DNA of 6,161 nt from Bacteroidota bacterium. Its GTDB lineage: Bacteria; Bacteroidota; Bacteroidia; Bacteroidales; UBA932. The notes below the pieces were generated by a model. The model was not told where the DNA came from, searched no databases, and saw only the letters and a program-made list of their open reading frames with translations. The position numbers and the translations under genes are program-made. The stretch spans positions 1-6,161 of the forward strand of contig WRJW01000136.1 of assembly GCA_009778375.1 (NCBI GenBank), given 5' to 3'. The stretch's first letter is position 1; each line of letters begins with the position of its first letter. Of the stretch, positions 1 through 6,103 are shown one piece after another.

Positions 1-127
1 GGGGTTTAATCATCTCAAACCGATCTGTCCAAAATCGTAGGGTCCATACGTTGACACCGCACAGTTCGGACACCTCGTTTATGGAGTAACTCTCTCTTGG
101 CATAACTATTAAGGCATTGTTGTTCAT
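1..127 (-). CDS. MerR-family transcriptional regulator, N-terminal part (cut by window edge)
   Basis: Reading the minus strand from the ATG at 127 gives 42 codons that run off the left edge. The protein starts MNNNALIVMPRESYSINEVS, and residues about 14-42 match the MerR winged helix-turn-helix: a YSINEVSELCGVNVWTLRFW core, then a wing start ending in IKP. The first helix (INEVSELCGV) and the TLRFW recognition-helix end are typical of MerR proteins in Bacteroidetes. An in-frame stop lies nine codons upstream with no other ATG between, which fixes the start. The gene begins 16 nt after the stop of the large fimbrial protein with no terminator between, so read-through from the fimbrial operon is likely. 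Whether it regulates fimbriae or is an unrelated housekeeping regulator cannot be told, because its effector domain lies outside the window. Confidence 0.85.
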   Translation of the reverse strand, partial: MNNNALIVMPRESYSINEVSELCGVNVWTLRFWTDRFEMIKP

Positions 128-143
128 GACTTTCTCATCTAAA

Positions 144-3100
144 TTAATCCTTTACGCAACGCACCGACAGGGCAGCGGTTTCGTAGGTTCTCCAGGTGCC
201 TGCCGTTGTCTCCCTTAATAGCACTCCCAAACCGTATCGGTTTGTATTTTCCCGATTAATGGAAGCCGACCAGTAGTTTCCCTCCAAACCGGCGGCATGG
301 AGATCTCCTCCCGGCGTAACGCCGGCGACGGTATTGTAGCGAAAGCCTGCGGCGGGAAAGAAGAGCGAAGCATTATAACGTTCGCTGCTTCCCAAGGGGT
401 TAAAAAATATTCTTCCGACGTATGCTACGTTGCGATTATTGGCCATCACCGTTGTTCCGTTCACAATCCGGCGGCGGTCAAAAAAACCGTCTGCATAATA
501 GCCCCAAATGGAGTTGGTCACGTTGCTGGTGTAATTATAGGAATTTCCGGGGGAACTAAAGAGCGACTGCCTCATTTCGGAACCCGAAACAGAAATACAC
601 GATTCGTCGCCCGAAATGGATCCGTCGTTGGGGCGGTGGTAGCCGATGGGGCAAACCTCCTGCTCATCTGCAAGGATGCTCCAAAAACCCAGACCGCCTC
701 CATTAGTATTCCAGCCTGTTGGCGTCGAAAGTGTATAAGGGTTCCATGCATACCGCCTCCGATCTCCGCTCATCCCGGTATGGGCCCATTGAAAAAAGGC
801 GCCTGCCTGGGTCGGATAGTCGGTAAAAGTTCCGTTTCTTTGTAGCGCTGCCTCGTCTAAATTCCCCGATTTGGTAAGGTTGTAGGGGGTAAACATGACG
901 GCAGACGGACGGATGCTGCTGTTCATTCCTCCACTGTTGATGGCATCGCCCTTGGTCATCAAATAGTCGGCCCCCTCTCCTTGACGGATATAGATTTTTT
1001 GGTATAAAGTGCTGTCGGCGTAGGCAAGGAGTACCACGGCATACCGGGCAGGGTAATTGGCGGTTGGAACATAGGTAGATCTCAAGCCAATACGGAAAGT
1101 GATGTAATTGTTTACCACATCGCCGTAGATGGTAGTATTGTATTCTGTCAGCGCATAATCTTCGGCACTGCCGTACAAATCCGGATCCATGGTCGAAGTA
1201 AAGGATATGCCGCGACTGCTGAGGGAAGCGTTGCTTACCATATCGGTACTGAGCACTACGCCGTCATTATTTCCCCAACGTGCATCCGCCCACTTGACCG
1301 TAGCCGTCCATGCACCCACATGAGCGCCCGCCTCAATATGAATAATGCGCTCCCCTTTTTCGTTGCCCCTCCAAAATGCCCCCACGTACGTTTGGGAGCT
1401 TACGGGCGTACCGGCGCCTTCGTTGTCGCCAACAAGGCCCTCATTGTGCTTGCCCCATTGGGTAATGTTAACGGCATCGTAGGTATAGGCCGAAGTGTGC
1501 AACTTGGCGACTGTCTGTCTTGGTTGAAGACTTCCATTGTTCTCCGCAATAAGGTAGAGAAGCGTCGATCCGGTGCCAAAAATATGCTTTTCAGCGCTCC
1601 CAAAAGGAACATTGGGATCCGTTGCCAAACGGCACCATGAGTCGTCAACGACCGTAAGGGTCCAATTGGCATTGGGGTCAGGGGATCCGTCCGACCTCTT
1701 GCACTCAACGTTCATCTCAAAATTCTCCAACATCGGAATCGTATTGGGCAGGAGAAATTCTTCCGGCCTCACGGTGACAAGTCCGGGCGCGGTGCTTTGA
1801 ATCAACGTTACCACATACCTAAGGCGCCCCGCCTGAATATGGATATAGGCCGTTCGGGGAATAGCGGAGGTGTTCTCCGTAGTAATCAGGTCAACGATGT
1901 CGGGGTTGGCTCCGCTGGGGCCCGATGAAGAGGCAGGCAAAAGGCCTAACCAGAAAGAGCCGTCCACGGGGGCTGGAACCGTCCCCAGTTCGTCCTCGTA
2001 AATGGTTGCTTTCCAGCCTGTAGAGACGTCTGTAGCTATTAATATGGTGCTGCAAACGTGCAGATCGTCGTGGGCGTCATTCGAAAGCTCTATCGGATTA
2101 CCGCTCACGCCAAGATAATTTTGACCATCAAAGACGATCTCTAAAATTTGGCTGTCGTCCCAAAAGAGGACATTCGCCACCATATTAAACGATTTGGTCC
2201 GGTAAGCCTCGTCTACGGTGGGATAACCAGGCCCCTTTACCTCTACGATGTTGCACAAATAGGCGTGGTTGCGCAGTATGTCTATATGTTTGTTGTTGGC
2301 ATCCAAAAAATCAATGCGATAATACGAAACCGCACCGCCGTTGTATTGACCGCCCACCACAATACACGTTTCGTCCAAAAAACTGTTTGGGGTATTAAGG
2401 GCGCTCCTTTCAAAGAGGTAAATCGACCCTTTCATAGCTATATCCAAGACGCTTGGAGCGGTAAAATAGTCGGAACCGGAATAGGCCAAAGGAGTTTGAT
2501 CCAAAAGCACAGAAGCGGGCAATGAGGGAGCGACCGCTTTCATGTTTACAATATTGGCAGACTTTGGCACTATACGGCCGGAAGTATTGGTGTTGTACAG
2601 GTGTACGCTTTTGAGTTTGAATACACTGGTTACATTTGAATGGACTTCTACCTCTATCTTGGCCACCATACGCAGCATATAGATGGTTCCCAAAGTAGCC
2701 GTGCCACTTTGAATGGTCATATATTCCGTCTCTCCCCACATGGGAATGGAGGAATAATTGGCATTGCTGATGGCGTTCCAGCGACCGGTACTGCCCAGGT
2801 TTTCTTCTAACAGACTAAGCATCGTTTCCTTATCGGCATTGCCCCAATCGGCTTGCCCCACTAAGTCAAGGATCTTGGCGCGGGCGTTGGTAATAACCAC
2901 AAAACGCTGATCATAATCATGTATCTGCAATTTAACGTTAAAGGCTTGCGAAGAGGCTCCTTCTATATGTCCTGTCCCCTTTTTCCCTTCGGACCAGTAC
3001 TGAAACCGCTCCACGCCGCCAACTTTTTTAAAAGCAAGCACATCAAGGGTTTCAATAGTATTCTCCTGATTAGATCCAATGGAACGTGTAGGAGCATCCT

Positions 3101-3251
3101 GGGGCGCTGAAGTGGGTACGGCTATCTTTAGCATAACCTCCTTTTCTCCCTCATTAGACACGGTATCATCGACAGAATAATGATCTTTAATGCAGGATCC
3201 TGCCAGCATAAGGGGCAGGAGCAACAAGTAGCTTACTATGCGTTTCATCAT
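144..3251 (-). CDS. Large multidomain fimbrial lipoprotein, probable tip adhesin (fimbrillin + three Ig/BACON-like repeats + FISUMP-like domain)
   Basis: A 1035-residue secreted lipoprotein. The signal peptide ends in LAGSC with Cys20 as lipidation site. Residues about 36-376 look like a fimbrillin module: a strand (VMLKIAVP), then Arg56 in a TRSIG context as a possible maturation site, then an IETLDVLAF strand. Near its end, RNHAYLCNIVEV (327-338) and FNMVANVLFW (355-364) parallel the C-terminus of the upstream stalk protein. Three Ig/BACON-like repeats follow (about 380-490, 492-600, 612-760); each closes with an Arg-started strand ending in Gln (R466/Q485, R578/Q598, R736/Q757). Residues about 765-1035 resemble the Fibrobacter succinogenes major paralogous domain: CPIGYHRP (867-874), FPAAGFR, GNYWSAS and terminal SVRCV, with Cys867 and Cys1032 as the conserved pair. 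It lies 21 nt after the anchor gene. Two start ATGs are adjacent (3251, 3248); either works. The tip-adhesin role is inferred from architecture and position; it might be another accessory subunit. Confidence 0.85.
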   Translation of the reverse strand: MMKRIVSYLLLLPLMLAGSCIKDHYSVDDTVSNEGEKEVMLKIAVPTSAPQDAPTRSIGSNQENTIETLDVLAFKKVGGVERFQYWSEGKKGTGHIEGASSQAFNVKLQIHDYDQRFVVITNARAKILDLVGQADWGNADKETMLSLLEENLGSTGRWNAISNANYSSIPMWGETEYMTIQSGTATLGTIYMLRMVAKIEVEVHSNVTSVFKLKSVHLYNTNTSGRIVPKSANIVNMKAVAPSLPASVLLDQTPLAYSGSDYFTAPSVLDIAMKGSIYLFERSALNTPNSFLDETCIVVGGQYNGGAVSYYRIDFLDANNKHIDILRNHAYLCNIVEVKGPGYPTVDEAYRTKSFNMVANVLFWDDSQILEIVFDGQNYLGVSGNPIELSNDAHDDLHVCSTILIATDVSTGWKATIYEDELGTVPAPVDGSFWLGLLPASSSGPSGANPDIVDLITTENTSAIPRTAYIHIQAGRLRYVVTLIQSTAPGLVTVRPEEFLLPNTIPMLENFEMNVECKRSDGSPDPNANWTLTVVDDSWCRLATDPNVPFGSAEKHIFGTGSTLLYLIAENNGSLQPRQTVAKLHTSAYTYDAVNITQWGKHNEGLVGDNEGAGTPVSSQTYVGAFWRGNEKGERIIHIEAGAHVGAWTATVKWADARWGNNDGVVLSTDMVSNASLSSRGISFTSTMDPDLYGSAEDYALTEYNTTIYGDVVNNYITFRIGLRSTYVPTANYPARYAVVLLAYADSTLYQKIYIRQGEGADYLMTKGDAINSGGMNSSIRPSAVMFTPYNLTKSGNLDEAALQRNGTFTDYPTQAGAFFQWAHTGMSGDRRRYAWNPYTLSTPTGWNTNGGGLGFWSILADEQEVCPIGYHRPNDGSISGDESCISVSGSEMRQSLFSSPGNSYNYTSNVTNSIWGYYADGFFDRRRIVNGTTVMANNRNVAYVGRIFFNPLGSSERYNASLFFPAAGFRYNTVAGVTPGGDLHAAGLEGNYWSASINRENTNRYGLGVLLRETTAGTWRTYETAALSVRCVKD

Positions 3252-3272
3252 ATATATTTTTCTTTATATCTG

Positions 3273-4229
3273 TTAATCAATTAGTTCTCCATCCTGCTCT
3301 TTTACCTCCCAGCCGTTGACGGTAATGTTTACCTTATAGCCGGTGTTGTCGTCTCCCGTAAAGTGCAGTACAATATTATAAGTGTGGGTGTTTTCAAAAT
3401 CGTTTTGGGAGTAGGCCCTCAGGATCAGTCCGATCAGGTCTCCGGATTGATCGTCTACCGGATAGAGTACCTTACCCTGCGTTTTGTTGTATATTTCTAA
3501 TTGGGGAATACGGCGATTGGCGGCCAACCGCAATATTTGGAGCGATCCCATGAGTTGTTGGGCTTCGTCTTTGAGAAAGGGGGTTGTATAGGTAAATGTC
3601 TCGTTGGCGCTATGCTCCGAATGCGGGACAAAAGAACGGTCAAAAGAGTAGATGCAGTTATTGTCTGCAATATTATAGAGGTATGTGTTATCGTCGGTCG
3701 GCAATCCCGTAGTACGAATATTTACGGTATTGGTTATTTGGGCCAGCGGCATATAAAAACGCTGAATTTTCTCTAACTTAACGGTTGCCGCCAGCTCCGA
3801 ATGAAAGAGATGGTGCGGCGTAGCGGTAACAAGGTTGCCGGAGTGTTTAAGTATTACCAGGGCCTCTGCAAAGGTAGTTTTGTCCTTTACAAAAGAGGCG
3901 GGGGTGGTAGAATAGTGGTTGTCGTCTTTCCCGGCCCAGGCAATAAAGCGATAGTTGCCGGGCATCATGTTTACACAATGGATGTAATATTCGGGACCAA
4001 ACTTGGCGATGTGGTTGTCGCGGTATTCGCGCTCAAAATAACCTCTCTCGTTAAAAACAAAGAGGTGCATGCGATCTACGTCGGCAGGATTGCTTTCGGG
4101 GCTGACTAAGGAAAAATAGACCCTGACGTCTTCCGGACAGTCGTAGTTATCCTCATTGATGCAGGAAAATAAAAGCATCGAGAATATAAATACCGAGGCT
4201 ATTACTATGCTATGTGGCGTTTGTTTCAT
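3273..4229 (-). CDS. mfa2: FimB/Mfa2-family fimbrial anchor lipoprotein
   Basis: A 318-residue lipoprotein. The signal peptide ends LLFSC with Cys23 as the lipidated residue. Soon after comes the family-typical CPEDVRVYF (31-39), then a DVDRMHLFVF strand (50-59), PGNYRFIAWAG (90-100), LFHSELAATVKLEK (141-154) and a closing VNITVNGWEV strand (300-309). This pattern and length fit the FimB/Mfa2 family, whose members stay lipidated in the outer membrane, anchor the fibre and limit its length. No Arg or Lys in a maturation-loop context follows the first strand, as expected for a subunit that keeps its N-terminus. An AGGAAAG sequence just before the ATG at 4229 acts as a ribosome binding site and supports this start. 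The gene follows the stalk gene by 116 nt and precedes the large fimbrial gene by 21 nt. The family call is firm; the symbol mfa2 rather than fimB rests on the Mfa1-like neighbour. Confidence 0.88.
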   Translation of the reverse strand: MKQTPHSIVIASVFIFSMLLFSCINEDNYDCPEDVRVYFSLVSPESNPADVDRMHLFVFNERGYFEREYRDNHIAKFGPEYYIHCVNMMPGNYRFIAWAGKDDNHYSTTPASFVKDKTTFAEALVILKHSGNLVTATPHHLFHSELAATVKLEKIQRFYMPLAQITNTVNIRTTGLPTDDNTYLYNIADNNCIYSFDRSFVPHSEHSANETFTYTTPFLKDEAQQLMGSLQILRLAANRRIPQLEIYNKTQGKVLYPVDDQSGDLIGLILRAYSQNDFENTHTYNIVLHFTGDDNTGYKVNITVNGWEVKEQDGELID

Positions 4230-4230
4230 A

Positions 4231-4237
4231 CTTTCCT
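4231..4237 (-). promoter_or_regulatory. Ribosome binding site of the anchor gene
   Basis: AGGAAAG on the minus strand lies just before the ATG at 4229, with one base between. It is the only recognisable purine-rich Shine-Dalgarno-like sequence among the three fimbrial genes, and it supports the chosen start. The spacing is shorter than the usual optimum, so its strength is uncertain. Confidence 0.45.
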
Positions 4238-4257
4238 GTTGGTATTATGGTTGGGTG

Positions 4258-4274
4258 TTTTTTTTTTGGGGGGG
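4258..4274 (-). repeat. Homopolymer tract C7A10 upstream of the anchor gene
   Basis: On the minus strand seven C residues run directly into ten A residues, ending 28 nt before the anchor ATG at 4229 and outside its ribosome binding site. It is the longest homopolymer run noticed in the window. Runs of this length are prone to slipped-strand length change. Here a change would alter leader length or spacing between the hairpin and the start rather than the reading frame. Confidence 0.7.
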
Positions 4275-4296
4275 TGTTTGGGAAGTTATGCCTCCG

Positions 4297-4327
4297 ACAG
4301 GAGGAGGCCCGACGGGCCTCTTCCTGT
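4297..4327 (-). promoter_or_regulatory. GC-rich hairpin between stalk and anchor genes (probable attenuator or mRNA processing/stability element)
   Basis: A near-perfect inverted repeat begins 18 nt after the stalk stop codon. The outer arms ACAGGA/TCCTGT and inner arms GAGGCCC/GGGCCTC leave a 3-nt loop. In the minus-strand RNA one A-C mismatch sits between the two stem blocks (13 paired bases); in a plus-strand RNA it would be a G-U pair. No U-run follows on the minus strand, so it is not a standard intrinsic terminator for the operon; a T5 run does follow on the plus strand, where it could stop antisense transcripts. Hairpins in this position often protect the 3' end of a highly expressed upstream message while lowering downstream expression, which fits a stalk gene needing far more product than its anchor. 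That role is inferred. Confidence 0.65.
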
Positions 4328-4345
4328 TTTTGGCATTTAGTTTAC

Positions 4346-5668
4346 TTAATACTCAAGTACAACTGATTGTTCTACCAGATTCCAGTAAAGAATCTCAATA
4401 TCAACCATCATGTCGGTAGTCTGAGTCGGAGGCAAGAGAGGATCCGGCAATTCGGGCGTAGGACGACCGGGGACCATCACTTTGGTAATGGTGCAGAGGT
4501 AAAAATCATTGCGGTATACGTCAAAGTTTTCGGCGGGGTTAAGGAAAATATCCCAGTAGCAAACGCCGCCGGTGTAGGTAATGAGCGTAGCGCCAGGATT
4601 ATCGGCAACAAAATCATTGGCCACAGCCTGATTAAAGAAGTACCCCCTGCTGGCGCCATTGTTGTAAGTGACTGCATAGAAAGTTTGGGCCACTTGCGTA
4701 TCGGCAATAGGATCGTCTGCATAACCTTCGGCTTTGCTGGTGCCGTTTGCATATACCTTAACCACTCCGGGAACCCAAGTTCCGCGCACGCTGACGCGGG
4801 TAATTTGTCCCTTCAAAAAGTTTTGGGTGGTGTTTTCCAAACAATACTTGGGAGAGAGGCTTTTTACGGTGGTATTCGACTCATTAACAGCAATAAAATT
4901 AGTCCGTCCATCTATCAGGGCATCGTCGCCGGTAGAAGGAGTAGAAACCCAGTTGTGGTCTTTCTTATCCACAGGACGAATATAGAGACTCTTTTTATTG
5001 ATGTTGTTCAGTTCAAACTCCAAGCTCTTCATGTAACCGCCGCCTACGTATTGGATGGTTTCAGACTTTTTAACGGCAACTTTGGCCACTATGCGCTCAA
5101 CCTGAACGGTTGGATGGTTATCGTTTTCACCGGTGAAGCCAGGCTCCTTAACTAAGGTAACTTGCTTGGGGGCAGTGCTAAACATAACAAAGCCGGCAGA
5201 GGTGCTGGTAGCTCTGGCTAAGTCCACCAATTTTGCAACGGCAGGAAAAGATTGATCCTTGATCTCTGCCAACATATCGGCAGGCAGGTTCAAACCTACG
5301 ATAATCGTTTTGTTTCCGGTAGTGGTAGGAATCAGTTTTCCGGAATTCATGGTCCATTTGTCTGCATCCGGAGTGGCATTGGCGCCGGTAAAGGTAAAAT
5401 CGGAGCTGTCAAAATGGGCATAATTGGCAGGCATACCTGTAGCAGTGTTGTAGATAAACACGTCGGCAGTGTAAAAAGCAGCTTCGGCCTCGGTGGCATT
5501 GTCATCGGTCGTAGCCTTGGTGCCGGCTTTGCTGTTGGCAGGGAAGGTAAAAGAGAGGCCTAAATAGGTAGGTTCGCCCTCTTTTACACCATTGGTAATC
5601 TCCTTCATGCAAGAAGCAAGTAAGGTGGCTGCGGCAAGAGCCGCGATGGTAAAGATTTTTGTCTTCAT
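4346..5668 (-). CDS. mfa1: Mfa1-type major fimbrilin (stalk subunit), lipoprotein precursor
   Basis: A 440-residue precursor. The signal peptide ends LLASC with Cys20 as lipidation site. A first strand (YLGLSFTFP, 35-43) is followed by a short loop, SKAGTKATTDD, where type V fimbrilins are cut. VERIVAKVAVK (190-200) and YCLENT (275-280) are typical of the FimA/Mfa1 superfamily. The C-terminus has YWDIFLNP (371-378), RNDFYLC (386-392), a Pro-rich linker (about 399-415) and a final strand pair beginning MMVDIEILYWNL. That layout closely matches the P. gingivalis Mfa1 C-terminus as I recall it (linker rich in Pro, then MVVDVTVTPW), where the strand completes the neighbouring subunit. It is therefore called the polymerising shaft subunit, exported via the lipoprotein pathway and assembled at the surface. 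Unusually, Lys47 stands where P. gingivalis Mfa1 has the Arg cut by Rgp gingipains. The start at 5668 follows an A/T-rich leader without a clear Shine-Dalgarno site. Confidence 0.88.
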   Translation of the reverse strand: MKTKIFTIAALAAATLLASCMKEITNGVKEGEPTYLGLSFTFPANSKAGTKATTDDNATEAEAAFYTADVFIYNTATGMPANYAHFDSSDFTFTGANATPDADKWTMNSGKLIPTTTGNKTIIVGLNLPADMLAEIKDQSFPAVAKLVDLARATSTSAGFVMFSTAPKQVTLVKEPGFTGENDNHPTVQVERIVAKVAVKKSETIQYVGGGYMKSLEFELNNINKKSLYIRPVDKKDHNWVSTPSTGDDALIDGRTNFIAVNESNTTVKSLSPKYCLENTTQNFLKGQITRVSVRGTWVPGVVKVYANGTSKAEGYADDPIADTQVAQTFYAVTYNNGASRGYFFNQAVANDFVADNPGATLITYTGGVCYWDIFLNPAENFDVYRNDFYLCTITKVMVPGRPTPELPDPLLPPTQTTDMMVDIEILYWNLVEQSVVLEY

Positions 5669-5815
5669 AAAAAATTTGGTTTTAATTGGTGTTTATGTTT
5701 TGTGATTCTGTTTTCTTAAAAAAATGGGTGCCTTTGCGCGCTTTCTTTTGCTGCCGACATCGCCAGACCTACACCCACAGGCCTGCGATACAAGACCACC
5801 AAACGACGATTGGCC
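5669..5815 (-). other. Intergenic leader ahead of the stalk gene
   Basis: These 147 nt would hold the promoter and 5' leader of the stalk gene if it has its own promoter. The half nearest the gene is A-rich on the transcribed strand, with a T7 run (5724-5718) and an AAACCAAATTTTTT stretch just before the ATG, as is common ahead of strongly expressed Bacteroidetes genes. I could not find a convincing Bacteroidetes promoter (TTTG, then TAnnTTTG at proper spacing): TTTG and TAGGTCTG both occur but about 28 nt apart. There is no clear terminator for the small upstream gene, so co-transcription remains possible. The half nearest the small gene keeps hydrophobic coding potential in other frames, described under findings. 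Confidence 0.4.
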
Positions 5816-6103
5816 TCATACCTGTGGCACGTCATCTTTTTGAATGGTTGGCGTTAGCAACTCAAAGGCGCGCTCAGGCACCCGGGCGTCCGATCCGATT
5901 AACAACTCAACTTGGACCGAATCACCCCTTTTTATATCTACTATTTTGTCAAAGTACTTTTCTAATGCGGCAGACTTCTCTTCTTCAAATAAATCTTGAG
6001 CCAACAGCCTCATCACCCGCTTCCTCCACTCCTCAGACAGGGAGGAGTCGTTAAAATAGAGGTTGAGTAATTTGTCCCAGTATGCCAAAATTTTCCTTTT
6101 CAT
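5816..6103 (-). CDS. Small hypothetical protein, charged and helical; possibly a truncated anti-sigma-like gene
   Basis: A 95-residue protein starting MKRKILAYWDKLLNLYF. I do not recognise it with confidence. Residues about 1-50 look like amphipathic helices rich in Glu and Lys (SLSEEWRKRVMRLLAQDLF, then EEEKSAALEKYFDKI); no signal peptide or membrane segment is seen. The layout faintly recalls the cytoplasmic N-terminal segment of FecR-type anti-sigma factors, but nothing diagnostic is present and the protein stops before any membrane span. The frame is open to the right edge, with another ATG at 6148 giving 110 residues, so a longer protein is possible. I prefer 6103 because the residues before it look like untranslated leader and a minus-strand stop in another frame (6141-6139) may end an upstream gene. 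Its amino-acid make-up is more protein-like than that of the opposing plus-strand frame. It lies 147 nt ahead of the stalk gene. Confidence 0.45.
   Translation of the reverse strand: MKRKILAYWDKLLNLYFNDSSLSEEWRKRVMRLLAQDLFEEEKSAALEKYFDKIVDIKRGDSVQVELLIGSDARVPERAFELLTPTIQKDDVPQV

Noticed and set aside
297..845. 182-codon open frame on the plus strand inside the large fimbrial gene
   Set aside because: Antisense to a region with clear FISUMP-like motifs; composition is not protein-like and no family is recognised.
2410..2739. 109-codon minus-strand frame inside the large gene in a different register
   Set aside because: Overlaps the fimbrillin module in an alternative frame; Cys, Tyr and His content is typical of a shifted shadow frame.
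4297..4335. Intrinsic terminator closing the stalk transcript
   Set aside because: On the minus strand the stem is followed by CGGAGGCATAAC with no U-run; the T-run is only on the plus-strand side, so full termination of the operon here is not supported.
4156..4419. 87-codon plus-strand frame with hydrophobic stretches across the stalk-anchor gap
   Set aside because: The hydrophobicity comes from the antisense of a signal peptide and from the T10G7 tract; it has no supporting context on the plus strand.
4367..5155. 262-codon open frame on the plus strand inside the stalk gene
   Set aside because: It lies fully opposite a well-supported fimbrilin gene, shows no recognisable motif or signal, and is explained by codon bias leaving the antisense frame open.
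5740..5815. Bacteroidetes -33/-7 promoter for the stalk gene
   Set aside because: TTTG and TAGGTCTG are both present but about 28 nt apart instead of about 20, and the second has a mismatch, so I do not call it.
5686..6054. 122-codon open frame on the plus strand opposite the small right-hand gene
   Set aside because: Rich in Thr, Gln, His, Pro and Arg with no helix pattern or motif; the minus-strand frame looks like a real helical protein and agrees with the direction of all other genes.
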